DNA of 23,131 nucleotides from Prevotella sp. UBA1104 (GCA_002314055.1 DCBP01000113.1:18799-41929); one strand, 5' to 3'. Positions 8,930 through 16,558 are shown, numbered from the stretch's first letter. The notes: generated from the letters alone by a model not told the origin. A program made the numbers and translations.

Positions 8930-9469
8930 TTATCTTGCCTCCGGCATGCCTTTTCGCATATCCCTTCTCATTTTTATAGCTTCAGGACTGTTGTTGCGGA
9001 ACTCGCGCTCGCCTTTCTCAAACCGGCGTGCCTCCTTGGGATTATGCCTGTCAAGTTCTCCCAATTTCCTTTTTGGCGGCTGCATCTTGCCGAAACGTCT
9101 TGCAGGTCCCTGCTTCGGGTATCTGGCATAGATGTTGTGTACGTAGGCATTGTCGCGCCAACCTATAGGGCGATAGAAGTAATCCGCCTTCTTATACATC
9201 TTCCACTGTTTCTCGCTGAGCAGAGCCTTCAGTCGTTTGTTGCGGTGTTTCCATCCTTTGGCGCCAATGTCGCGATAGCTTGATATGCCGTCAAGATAAT
9301 TCACGTTAATCTGCAATATGCTGTTACGCTGCGAACTGCTTAATCCGAGTTCCACCATCATCTTGTCGGTAATAAACTGGGCTTCTGCCGCTATATTTGT
9401 AAGTCTCTGTGCGCTTGCCGATGTCAGCATCATAAATGCTGCAATGGCTGTAAACAATATCCGTTTCAT
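8930..9469 (-). CDS. Small basic exported protein, Spy/CpxP-like (weak)
   Basis: The 179-residue product has a clear signal peptide (about 1-20, ending TSASAQ). The mature part is helix-prone and very basic. ELGLSSSQRNSILQIN and KRLKALLSEKQWKMYKK resemble the LTxxQ-type helices of periplasmic Spy/CpxP stress chaperones and related Bacteroidetes proteins. The C-terminal 60 residues are rich in Arg, Lys and Pro and look disordered. It has its own promoter (9518-9545) and a hairpin after the stop, so it is monocistronic. The family link rests on a short motif and general make-up; a plain hypothetical secreted protein is the safe reading. Confidence 0.65.
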   Translation of the reverse strand: MKRILFTAIAAFMMLTSASAQRLTNIAAEAQFITDKMMVELGLSSSQRNSILQINVNYLDGISSYRDIGAKGWKHRNKRLKALLSEKQWKMYKKADYFYRPIGWRDNAYVHNIYARYPKQGPARRFGKMQPPKRKLGELDRHNPKEARRFEKGEREFRNNSPEAIKMRRDMRKGMPEAR

Positions 9470-9517
9470 AACTCTTCCTTTTTTATGGGTTATTACTCTT
9501 TTTCTTTATTCTCAATG

Positions 9518-9545
9518 CAAAGATACTCAATTCGCCAAAAACAAA
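9518..9545 (-). promoter_or_regulatory. Predicted promoter of the Spy/CpxP-like gene
   Basis: TATCTTTG on the minus strand (9518-9525) fits TAnnTTTG. TTTG at 9542-9545 stands 16 nt upstream. The start codon at 9469 is about 50 nt downstream. The upstream element overlaps the T-run of the preceding GTPase terminator. Confidence 0.55.
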
Positions 9546-9581
9546 AAAGGGAAAAACCATAAACCTACGTATGGTTTTCCC
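9543..9581 (-). terminator. Intrinsic terminator of the COG0523 GTPase gene
   Basis: On the minus strand GGGAAAACCATA (9570-9581) pairs with TATGGTTTTTCCC (9549-9561), allowing one bulged base. Six T residues follow (9543-9548). It lies 42 nt after the GTPase stop codon. Confidence 0.85.
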
Positions 9582-9623
9582 TAATGTCATTATGCATTTC
9601 GGCATCAGCCAACAACTGCGGCA

Positions 9624-10754
9624 CTATGCCAGACAATCGTCGAGCATCCTTTCAATCTCCTTGCGGTTCATGTTCTGTCCGATAAACACGAGCTTCTGCA
9701 TGCGGTCGCCGTATTCCGGATCCCAGTCTTTCACTGCTGCCGGATTATTCTTCTTGAATTCCTCCAGCTCGTCCTTAGGCATCGTGGCATACCATTGTCC
9801 GGCATTGCGCAGCGAAACCTGACTGCCTGCCTGTTCAAACACATAGCAAGTGTCGCGCTCGTCGGAGAAGTAGCACAGTCCCTTGCAGCGGATAACGCTC
9901 TTCGGGAACTTGCGTGCTATAAACTGGTCGAACTCCGTCATCAGGAACGGGCGGCGGCGTTTGTAGACAAAGGTGCCGATGCCATATTCCAGAGCTTCAC
10001 CCTCTTCTTCATTCTCCAGGTCGTCCTCGTCGCCCTCTACGGCTTCAATCCAGCGTGCAGATGTGGCAACCTTTTCGAAATCGAAAAGATGCGTGTTGAT
10101 AATCTTGTCGATATTAACATCGCCGTAGTTGCACGGTACGATGGCAGCCTTCGGCTGTATCTGACGCAGTATTGCCTTGATGCGCACCAGTTCCTCCGGC
10201 GAAACCTCGTCGGCTTTGTTCAAAAGAATGATATTGCAGAATTCCACCTGCTGTATTACAAGACTTGCCAAGTCGTCCTCTCCGAGATTGCCCCGCGTCA
10301 GGTCGGTGCCCTCAGCAAACTCGTCGCGCAGTCGCAGAGCATCGCATACCGTAACGATGGCATCCAACTTTGCTACACCCTTCTCCGCATATTCCGGATA
10401 CATCTGCGGATATACGCTGATGGTCTGTGCTATAGGAGCCGGTTCGCAGATTCCGCTTGCCTCGATAACGATATAGTCGAAGCGATTCATAGATACGATA
10501 TCGCTGAGTTGCTGTACGAGGTCCATCTTCAGGGTGCAGCAGATGCATCCGTTTTGGAGAGCAACCAGACTGTCGTCGCTCTGTCCCACAACGCCTCCCT
10601 GCTGTATAAGGTCAGCATCGATATTCACCTCGCCGATGTCGTTAACGATTACGGCAAACTTTATTCCCTTCTCATTAGAGAGGATTCTGTTGAGTAGAGT
10701 TGTTTTTCCGCTTCCTAAATATCCGGTAAGCAGAAGTACTGGAGTTTCTTTCAT
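9624..10754 (-). CDS. CobW/COG0523-family GTP-binding metal chaperone
   Basis: The 376-residue product is a P-loop GTPase of the G3E group (CobW, ZNG1, YjiA, with HypB and UreG as cousins). These proteins use GTP hydrolysis to deliver or insert metals, often zinc, into client proteins. GYLGSGKTTL (residues 11-20) is the Walker A loop and CICC (70-73) is the family's metal-binding CxCC motif. LLNKAD is the guanine-specificity motif. A CobW C-terminal domain fills roughly residues 270-375. An acidic linker (GDEDDLENEEEGE) joins the two domains where many relatives have a His-rich stretch. Length is normal. The client metal and protein cannot be told from the neighbours, which are unrelated, and no Zur-like site was recognised. 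It stands alone with a strong terminator; no clear promoter was found upstream. Confidence 0.9.
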   Translation of the reverse strand: MKETPVLLLTGYLGSGKTTLLNRILSNEKGIKFAVIVNDIGEVNIDADLIQQGGVVGQSDDSLVALQNGCICCTLKMDLVQQLSDIVSMNRFDYIVIEASGICEPAPIAQTISVYPQMYPEYAEKGVAKLDAIVTVCDALRLRDEFAEGTDLTRGNLGEDDLASLVIQQVEFCNIILLNKADEVSPEELVRIKAILRQIQPKAAIVPCNYGDVNIDKIINTHLFDFEKVATSARWIEAVEGDEDDLENEEEGEALEYGIGTFVYKRRRPFLMTEFDQFIARKFPKSVIRCKGLCYFSDERDTCYVFEQAGSQVSLRNAGQWYATMPKDELEEFKKNNPAAVKDWDPEYGDRMQKLVFIGQNMNRKEIERMLDDCLA

Positions 10755-10895
10755 ATTATATATATATTTAAAATACTCTTTTTTATTTCACTCTATGCAT
10801 CTTTTGTTTTTCGTTTCATCCCACCCCTTCTCGTAATATAAAATACCAACCTTCATCCCCCAAAAAGAATTCCTATAAGAGTAATCTCCATTCAT

Positions 10896-10970
10896 GGGTT
10901 TTCCATCCCCTCCCTTGGGGAGGGTTAGGGTGGGTTTTCCATTCCCTCCCTTCGGGAGGGTCAGGGTGGG
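10896..10970. repeat. Tandem 36-bp GC-rich hairpin repeat (two units)
   Basis: Two units with a 36-bp period begin with GGGTTTTCCAT at 10896 and 10932. Each contains a hairpin; in the second unit CCCTCCC and GGGAGGG pair perfectly around TTC. The units differ at a few positions in and next to the stem. The GC-rich block stands out from its AT-rich surroundings. It lies just beyond the tRNA terminator and resembles dispersed REP-like elements. Confidence 0.8.
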
Positions 10971-10971
10971 T

Positions 10972-11003
10972 AAAAAAAAAGACACCCTTGGTGTAAGGAT
11001 GTC
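10972..11003 (-). terminator. Intrinsic terminator of tRNA-Gln
   Basis: On the minus strand GACATCCTT pairs with AAGGGTGTC (9 bp, one T-G pair) around a 5-nt loop. Nine T residues follow (10972-10980). It starts 6 nt after the tRNA end. Confidence 0.9.
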
Positions 11004-11009
11004 TCTCTG

Positions 11010-11080
11010 TTGGGATACTCGGACTCGAACCAAGAATGACAGGACCAGAATCTGTAGTGTTACCATTACACCATATCCCA
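11010..11080 (-). tRNA. tRNA-Gln (anticodon CUG)
   Basis: The 71-nt minus-strand sequence folds as a cloverleaf. The acceptor stem TGGGATA/TATCCCA pairs perfectly. The D stem is GTGT/ACAC. The anticodon loop TTCTGGT (11044-11050) gives CTG, reading CAG (Gln). The T arm is CTTGG/CCGAG around TTCGAGT. The discriminator is A and the 3' CCA is not encoded. The last pair of the anticodon stem next to the loop is an A-C mismatch (A31-C39). It has its own promoter (11123-11152) and terminator (10972-11003). Confidence 0.93.
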
Positions 11081-11122
11081 ATGTTTTTATTTGAGCAATC
11101 GTTTATTGCTTGATTGCGAGTG

Positions 11123-11152
11123 CAAAGGTACTACTTTTTTTTGAACTACAAA
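11123..11152 (-). promoter_or_regulatory. Predicted promoter of tRNA-Gln
   Basis: On the minus strand TACCTTTG (11123-11130) is a perfect -7 match. TTTG (11149-11152) lies 18 nt upstream. Transcription would start about 35-40 nt before the tRNA. Confidence 0.75.
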
Positions 11153-11203
11153 CAAATATCGCGTTTTTTTTATAAAAAAATTCAAAATAACGCTATTTTC
11201 TTG

Positions 11204-11232
11204 TTGTTTTCGGATAAATCGGCTTACCTTTG
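11204..11232 (+). promoter_or_regulatory. Predicted promoter of rsfS-ftsH-cdsA
   Basis: TACCTTTG (11225-11232) matches TAnnTTTG and TTG at 11204-11206 lies 18 nt upstream. The leader to the rsfS ATG is about 75 nt. The -7 octamer is identical to that of the divergent tRNA promoter. Confidence 0.75.
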
Positions 11233-11314
11233 TATGCTGTTGGGGCATATTTTAATAAGGTGTGCCTCCAATTTAGACTAATGAACAAAAAAATAAGTAA
11301 TACGAATAAATTTA

Positions 11315-11680
11315 ATGGAACAGACAAACAAGCTTGTAGAATCAATCGTTAAGGGAATTCAAGAGAAAAAAGGTACAAATATCGTTATTGCTGATTTGAG
11401 AGGCATCGACGGGACAATATGCGACTATTTCGTAATCTGTCAGGGCAGTTCGCCTACACAGATTGACGCCATTACAGACTCTGTAGAGGAGGTTGCACGC
11501 ATTGAGGCTGGCGAGAAACCGGTTAAAATAGCCGGACTCACCAATGCCGAGTGGGTGGCTATGGACTATACGGATGTACTGGTACACATCTTCTTGCCTG
11601 AGATGCGCCAATATTATAATTTGGAAGACCTGTGGGAGGATGCTAAACTCACGAGGGTTCCGGATATCGATGCAGCATAA
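11315..11680 (+). CDS. rsfS: Ribosomal silencing factor RsfS (Iojap/DUF143)
   Basis: RsfS binds ribosomal protein uL14 on the large subunit and blocks joining of the subunits, lowering translation when nutrients are short. The 121-residue length fits the family. Hallmark segments are DLRGIDGTICDYFVICQGSS (residues 23-42), where the family has 'D.r....tdyfvIasg.S', and WVAMDYTDVLVHIF followed by R.YYNLEDLW (family 'W.llD.gdvvvHvF....R.yY.LE.lW'). The start at 11315 gives the expected N-terminal helix. It is first in a plus-strand operon with a good promoter at 11204-11232; ftsH follows after 69 nt. The rsfS-ftsH-cdsA order is, from general knowledge, common in Bacteroidetes. Confidence 0.95.
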   Translation: MEQTNKLVESIVKGIQEKKGTNIVIADLRGIDGTICDYFVICQGSSPTQIDAITDSVEEVARIEAGEKPVKIAGLTNAEWVAMDYTDVLVHIFLPEMRQYYNLEDLWEDAKLTRVPDIDAA

Positions 11681-11749
11681 TTGTATTGCGGCTAATGAAG
11701 CCGTTGATGCTATATATATAATAAGGTATAACAATCAAGAGGAGATAAA

Positions 11750-13762
11750 ATGAATCCAAGCAATAGTAATACCCCGAATTTAAACAACAATAACAACAGG
11801 ATGCCTAAGTTCAATATTGGCTGGATTTACGGTTTTGCCATTATTGCTCTTATCGTTGCCTATATCATGGGAGGCAACACGGCTGGAGGCAGTGCCGGGA
11901 AGCAGGCTTCTTACACTAAGTTCCAAACTTACATGATGCAGGGATATGCCCAGAGCATCGTGGTGAACAAGGACAACGGCAAACTGAAGATGTATGTTAA
12001 GCCTCAGTATATTCGCCAACTCTTTAATGCCGGTACTAACCAGGTCGGGACAACACCATTTATAGAGGTTGAGTATGGCGGAATTGACAAACTGGAAAAC
12101 TTTGTTGACTATGCCCGTTCCAAAGGCTCTTTCAAGGGAGACCTGAGCTACGAGAGCGACCAAGGGAGCCTGTTGATGGCGATTCTGCAAACTGTAGGGC
12201 CGATTATCCTGTTTTTTGCCATCTGGATGTTCTTGATGCGCCGAATGGGCGGAGGAGGCGGACCCGGTATCCTCGGTGTCGGCAAAAGCAAGGCGAAGGT
12301 ATACGACAAGCAGAAGGGTGAAAACGTTATAACCTTTAAGGATGTCGCCGGACAGGAAGGTGCAAAACAGGAAGTACAGGAAATAGTAGATTTCTTGAAG
12401 AACCCGAAGAAATACACAGAACTCGGCGGAAAAATCCCTACAGGAGCATTGCTTATCGGTCCTCCGGGAACGGGAAAGACTCTTCTGGCAAAGGCTGTTG
12501 CCGGAGAAGCCGGGGTTCCGTTCTTCTCGATGAGCGGATCTGACTTCGTGGAGATGTTTGTCGGTGTCGGAGCAAGCCGCGTGCGCGACCTCTTCCGACA
12601 GGCTAAGGAGAAGGCTCCTTGTATTATCTTCATCGATGAGATTGACGCCGTGGGACGTGCCCGCAGCCAAAGTCCGGCAATGGGCAGCAACGACGAGAGG
12701 GAGAGCACCCTGAATGCACTGCTTACGGAGATGGACGGCTTCGGAACAAACAGTGGAGTAATCGTATTGGCTGCAACTAACCGTGCGGATATGCTCGACA
12801 AGGCTTTGCTGCGTGCCGGACGTTTCGACCGTCAGATTAATGTTGACCTGCCCGACTTGAACGAGCGAAAGGCTATTTTCGAGGTTCACCTGCGCCCGAT
12901 AAAGAAGGACGACAGCGTGGATGTGGAGATGTTAGCCCGACAGACTCCGGGTTTCTCTGGTGCCGACATTGCCAATGTATGCAACGAGGCTGCACTCATC
13001 GCTGCAAGATACGGGAAGAAGAGTGTAGGGAAACAGGATTTCCTTGATGCTGTAGACCGTATAATCGGCGGACTCGAAAAGAAGACTAAGGTCATGACTG
13101 CTGCCGAAAAGCGTTCTATTGCCATTCACGAGGCTGGACACGCCACGATATCATGGTTTACCGAGCATGCAAACCCACTCGTAAAGGTGTCTATCGTGCC
13201 ACGAGGCAGAGCTCTCGGCGCTGCATGGTATATGCCGGAGGAAAGACAGATTACAACGAAGGAGGCTATGCTCGACGAGATTTGCTCCCTTCTTGGCGGT
13301 CGCGCTGCCGAGGAACTGTTTACCGGACATATCTCTACGGGAGCAATTAACGACCTTGAGCGTGTTACGAAGAGTATCTACGGAATGATTGCCTATGCCG
13401 GAATGAGCGATAAGTTGCCGAACATCAGCTATTACAACAATAATGAGTATAACTTCCAGAAGCCTTATTCTGAAACTACGGCGAAGATTATGGACGATGA
13501 GGTTTTGCGCATGATTGCCGAACAGTATGACAGGGCTAAGAAGATTCTCACGGAGCACAAGGAGGGACACAACAAACTTGCCGAACTGCTTATCGAGCGT
13601 GAGGTGATTTTTGCTGAGGATGTAGAAAAGATATTCGGAAAGCGCCCGTGGGTGAGCCGTTCTGAAGAGATTCTTGAAGAGAATGAAAAGAATTCCAATG
13701 ATTCCCAGAACTCCCAAGACTCCCAGAACTCCCAGCTCTCCCAGACCACCCCTAAAGAATAA
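11750..13762 (+). CDS. ftsH: ATP-dependent zinc metalloprotease FtsH
   Basis: FtsH is a membrane-anchored hexameric AAA+ protease that degrades misfolded membrane proteins and some regulators. The 670-residue product has transmembrane segments at about 25-41 and 143-163 with a periplasmic domain between them. The AAA domain has Walker A GPPGTGKT (237-244), Walker B IIFIDEID (292-299) and the second region of homology ending AGRFDRQ. The zinc site is HEAGH (460-464), with Asp535 in GAINDLE as likely third ligand. All key residues are present. AGGAG lies 6-7 nt before the ATG. The last 25 residues are a Ser/Gln/Asn-rich tail encoded by a 9-bp DNA repeat, unlike the conserved body. cdsA starts 4 nt after the stop. 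Confidence 0.97.
   Translation: MNPSNSNTPNLNNNNNRMPKFNIGWIYGFAIIALIVAYIMGGNTAGGSAGKQASYTKFQTYMMQGYAQSIVVNKDNGKLKMYVKPQYIRQLFNAGTNQVGTTPFIEVEYGGIDKLENFVDYARSKGSFKGDLSYESDQGSLLMAILQTVGPIILFFAIWMFLMRRMGGGGGPGILGVGKSKAKVYDKQKGENVITFKDVAGQEGAKQEVQEIVDFLKNPKKYTELGGKIPTGALLIGPPGTGKTLLAKAVAGEAGVPFFSMSGSDFVEMFVGVGASRVRDLFRQAKEKAPCIIFIDEIDAVGRARSQSPAMGSNDERESTLNALLTEMDGFGTNSGVIVLAATNRADMLDKALLRAGRFDRQINVDLPDLNERKAIFEVHLRPIKKDDSVDVEMLARQTPGFSGADIANVCNEAALIAARYGKKSVGKQDFLDAVDRIIGGLEKKTKVMTAAEKRSIAIHEAGHATISWFTEHANPLVKVSIVPRGRALGAAWYMPEERQITTKEAMLDEICSLLGGRAAEELFTGHISTGAINDLERVTKSIYGMIAYAGMSDKLPNISYYNNNEYNFQKPYSETTAKIMDDEVLRMIAEQYDRAKKILTEHKEGHNKLAELLIEREVIFAEDVEKIFGKRPWVSRSEEILEENEKNSNDSQNSQDSQNSQLSQTTPKE
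13701..13745. repeat. 9-bp minisatellite inside the ftsH 3' end
   Basis: Five consecutive 9-bp units (ATTCCCAGA, ACTCCCAAG, ACTCCCAGA, ACTCCCAGC, TCTCCCAGA) encode the low-complexity FtsH tail with its repeated Asn/Asp-Ser-Gln. A partial sixth unit follows. Nine is a multiple of three, so unit gain or loss keeps the frame. The same unit appears at 4-30, in non-coding DNA. Confidence 0.85.
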
Positions 13763-13766
13763 CATC

Positions 13767-14639
13767 ATGACAGAAGAAAAGAAAAACAGCAAGTTGGCAA
13801 ACCTCATCGTGCGCACCATAACCGGTGTACTCTTTGTGGTAGTAGTAGTAACGTCATTCCTTCGTCCAGAGGGAATGGAAGTTCTGTTCGCCCTCGTCAC
13901 CGGTCTGACGATGTGGGAATACTGCGGACTTGTAAACAATAAAAAGGATGTGCAGGTGAACCCCGTGATAAGTACTGTTGCCGGGGTATATTTCTTCCTT
14001 GCCATGGGAGGATTCTGCAGCGGACTGGTTCCTACGGCTGCATTCATCCCTTATCTGCTGACAATCGTCTATCTGTTTATCAGCGAACTGTATACCGGCA
14101 ACAAGGATGCCATAGAGAATTGGGCGCATACCATGCTCGGACAGATGTATATCGCCCTACCCTTCTCTACAATCAATGTTCTTGCCTTTAATTCTTCCGG
14201 CGGACAGGTGATGTTCAACTATATCGTACCTCTCTGCGTGTTCATCTTCCTATGGGCTAACGACACCGGTGCATACTGCTCCGGCTCTCTATTCGGAAAG
14301 CACAAGCTCTTTCCGCGCATCTCGCCCGGAAAGACATGGGAAGGCTCCGTCGGAGGTGCCGTCATCGTACTTGCAATAGCTGCGGCGATACATTTCCTCT
14401 ATCCGAACATCGAGGAGGAACTCGGATTGTCGCTATGGCAGTGGATGGGACTCGGACTCGTCATCGTCGTGTTCGGAACTTGGGGCGACCTCGTAGAATC
14501 GCTCTTCAAGCGTACTCTCGGTATAAAGGACAGCGGCAACATCTTGCCTGGACATGGCGGAATGCTCGACCGCTTCGACTCTTCGCTCATGGCGATGCCT
14601 GCGGCTGTAGTATATCTCTACACGCTTTCGCTGTTCTGA
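13767..14639 (+). CDS. cdsA: Phosphatidate cytidylyltransferase CdsA
   Basis: CdsA makes CDP-diacylglycerol from phosphatidic acid and CTP, the branch point of phospholipid synthesis, in the inner membrane. The ATG at 13767 (MTEEKKNSK) gives 290 residues and lies 4 nt after the ftsH stop. An upstream in-frame ATG at 13674 would add 31 Pro/Arg-rich residues encoded by the ftsH minisatellite, so it is not chosen. Several hydrophobic helices span the protein. The family signature is complete near the C-terminus: SLFKRTLGIKDSG followed by LPGHGGMLDRFDS, with GKTWEGSVGG earlier. It is last in the rsfS-ftsH-cdsA operon. Confidence 0.95.
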   Translation: MTEEKKNSKLANLIVRTITGVLFVVVVVTSFLRPEGMEVLFALVTGLTMWEYCGLVNNKKDVQVNPVISTVAGVYFFLAMGGFCSGLVPTAAFIPYLLTIVYLFISELYTGNKDAIENWAHTMLGQMYIALPFSTINVLAFNSSGGQVMFNYIVPLCVFIFLWANDTGAYCSGSLFGKHKLFPRISPGKTWEGSVGGAVIVLAIAAAIHFLYPNIEEELGLSLWQWMGLGLVIVVFGTWGDLVESLFKRTLGIKDSGNILPGHGGMLDRFDSSLMAMPAAVVYLYTLSLF

Positions 14640-14732
14640 TTTCCTCTGAAGCGGAATACGTAGTCGTCACGACATCAACTTAAGATAAGTTTCTACTCTC
14701 ATGTGGAAAATAAAATTTAAATTTCGTAGCGT

Positions 14733-16157
14733 ATGAAAAATTCTACTATTCTTTTTGCATCGGCAATGATGCTCAGCGCAGCAGCAGTAAGTGCGCAAAC
14801 ACAATCCATACACAAAAGGCTGCATTCCTCGATCTATGGCGTATCAGCCTCTAAGGTGATGATGGCGCAGGACATGAACCCGCGTACTATCAAACAGGAA
14901 AACAAAAACTTCAGGACTGCAGAAAAGAGTAACTTCATGCCGCTCACCGAAATGGTATACACTTATACCGAAGACGGTACTTGGGAACTGGAGGGGGAGT
15001 ACTCTTATACTTACAAAAACGGCAAGGTGGCTACTCAGACTCAGAAGAGCGGCGACGACATTACGCTTACTACAACAAGCTATTCTGACGACGGACTGAC
15101 AGAAACTGTCGTTGAAAGTACTTCCAGCGACGGCGGTAAGAACTTTACAAACGCATCGAAAGCGGTGTTCGTACATGACCCTGTCGTTACCGACCTCGTG
15201 ATAAGCAAGAAGAGATATGAATGGGACAGCGAGAGCAATGACTGGACTGAGATTTCCGACTCGTTCCAGCGCGACATAAAACGTGATGCCGACGGCAATA
15301 TCACGTCGCTTACGATTCTCGTGCCTTACATGGGAGCATACGACGCCACGGAGAAATATACAAACACCGTGGATCCGGAGACGAAACAGATTAACTCTTT
15401 CAAATACGAAAGCCTGACGTATGACGAAAACGACCAGCCGGTATGGCAGACTAACCAGTATCTTACCGATATAAAATGGGAAAAGACCAACGGACAGCTT
15501 GTTTCGCAGTATGACGAATGGATGCTTTGGGACAACTACCTTTCATCGGCAACGCTTGCCTATGAAGAGGATGGCGAAACCAAGAGCTTCGGAAATATCA
15601 ATATCGAATACTCTGGCGACGGTGGATATAATGAGACATTTCAATATACTGACCAACTGGAACGCACGGACACGAAAAAGGTTATGGCCGACGAGAACGG
15701 AAGCTTCTCTATAGAAGAGAAATCTTACTCTGACGCCAACGAAGACGGTGTCTTGACTGACGAAGACCTGGTAAGCTGGAACAAGGAGATAGTAACATAC
15801 GATGCACACAAGAATCTCGCTGAAGACGAATTCTATGAACTCGACGAAGAGACTTCCGGTCTTGTAAAGACCATGGGTGAAAAGACCGAACGCCAGTATG
15901 ATGCAGAGCATGGCGATGCTGTAAAGGAAACAATAACGAGCAGCTACGACATGGACGCCCAGGAGTATATGCCTTACAGCAAGGTTATTGTAACGAGCTT
16001 TACCGATGTTACATCCGGAATTAAAGCCGTAGAGAATACTGACGGAAATATTGCCGCATACAATTTGCAAGGCATGCGAATCGATGCCTCAGCCTCTAAC
16101 GGAATGGGAATAACAATAGTTAAGAAAAACGAAAAGACGTTTAAGCTCATAAAATAA
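14733..16157 (+). CDS. Secreted acidic beta-rich protein with an EF-hand-like loop
   Basis: The 474-residue product has a signal peptide (about 1-21, ending AVSAQ). No named family was recognised. The body is rich in Asp, Glu, Thr, Ser and Tyr, with repeating short strands of the form Y.Y..dG...... (VYTYTEDGTWELEGEYSYTY), reminiscent of YD-like or TolB-like beta repeats. DANEDGVLTDED (residues 334-345) fits an EF-hand/dockerin-type calcium loop with ligands at positions 1, 3, 5 and 12, but there is only one copy. The end (AAYNLQGMRI ... GITIVKKNEKTFKLIK) is the sorting-tail pattern shared with three other proteins here. It starts 93 nt after cdsA without a recognisable promoter of its own. 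Function is unknown; surface or extracellular location is inferred. Confidence 0.75.
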   Translation: MKNSTILFASAMMLSAAAVSAQTQSIHKRLHSSIYGVSASKVMMAQDMNPRTIKQENKNFRTAEKSNFMPLTEMVYTYTEDGTWELEGEYSYTYKNGKVATQTQKSGDDITLTTTSYSDDGLTETVVESTSSDGGKNFTNASKAVFVHDPVVTDLVISKKRYEWDSESNDWTEISDSFQRDIKRDADGNITSLTILVPYMGAYDATEKYTNTVDPETKQINSFKYESLTYDENDQPVWQTNQYLTDIKWEKTNGQLVSQYDEWMLWDNYLSSATLAYEEDGETKSFGNINIEYSGDGGYNETFQYTDQLERTDTKKVMADENGSFSIEEKSYSDANEDGVLTDEDLVSWNKEIVTYDAHKNLAEDEFYELDEETSGLVKTMGEKTERQYDAEHGDAVKETITSSYDMDAQEYMPYSKVIVTSFTDVTSGIKAVENTDGNIAAYNLQGMRIDASASNGMGITIVKKNEKTFKLIK

Positions 16158-16214
16158 TCCGACTGAACGGATTCCGACAAAAACGAAGCAAAAAAACAAA
16201 AAGTTTTTTGGTAA

Positions 16215-16346
16215 ATTTACCCTCACACCCTCACACTTCTCTCAAAACCCCTCTGTTTATCGGCATTTCGAGGGTGAGGGTAAGTGTGAGGGTGTGAGGG
16301 TAAATGTGAGGGTAAATGTGAGGGTAAGAATGAGGGTACACCCTCA
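16215..16346. repeat. TGTGAGGGT repeat cluster with a 24-bp perfect inverted repeat
   Basis: The segment 16215-16238 is an exact reverse complement of 16282-16305, leaving a 43-nt loop. To the right, TGTGAGGGTAAA-type units continue in direct orientation (about five between 16285 and 16330). The cluster ends in a small palindrome TGAGGGT-AC-ACCCTCA (16331-16346). Units are irregular in spacing with no constant spacer, so this is not a CRISPR array. A related cluster lies at 22176-22275. Confidence 0.85.
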
Positions 16347-16422
16347 AACCACACTTGAACTTATTTTCTCATGAATAAAAAAGAACAGGTTAAACGCCCC
16401 GTTTGGAAGCAGTGTTTCTATA

Positions 16423-16461
16423 CTGCACCAAAGGTGCACGGAAGTTGCACCTTTGGTGCAG
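16423..16461. repeat. Perfect 16-bp hairpin, each arm itself near-palindromic
   Basis: CTGCACCAAAGGTGCA (16423-16438) and TGCACCTTTGGTGCAG (16446-16461) are exact reverse complements around a 7-nt loop. Each arm also contains the palindrome TGCACC-nnn-GGTGCA, so alternative folds (one long or two short hairpins) exist. No T-run follows on either strand. Confidence 0.85.
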
Positions 16462-16558
16462 CTATCATATAAAAAACACACATCCATAAATGATAGTATC
16501 CATTATATAGCAAAGCCATCATAAATATTAGCTTTGTCTATTTGTATTGTAATCCGCG

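Larger units (their letters stand above)
16158..16558. other. Repeat-rich convergent intergenic region
   Basis: These 401 nt separate two converging genes and hold no coding region I can support. From left to right are a 6-bp hairpin straight after the stop (AATCCG 16156-16161, CGGATT 16168-16173), the TGTGAGGGT cluster (16215-16346), a 16-bp hairpin (16423-16461), a 7-bp pair CTATCAT/ATGATAG (16462-16468, 16490-16496), and ATAGCAAAGC (16507-16516) mirrored by GCTTTGTCTAT (16531-16541) with one bulge. The last may be the 3' hairpin of the regulator gene. Confidence 0.75.

Noticed and set aside
9795..10697. A 300-codon open frame on the plus strand
   Set aside because: It is antisense to the COG0523 GTPase, whose motifs are complete.
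11780..12889. A 369-codon open frame on the minus strand
   Set aside because: It lies opposite the highly conserved ftsH coding sequence and shows no family features.
13674..13766. Extended N-terminus for CdsA
   Set aside because: The extra 31 residues come from the ftsH minisatellite in another frame; ATG 13767 gives the usual CdsA start.
16215..16346. CRISPR array
   Set aside because: Units are short (about 9-15 bp), irregularly spaced, occur in both orientations and have no unique spacers; no cas gene is present.
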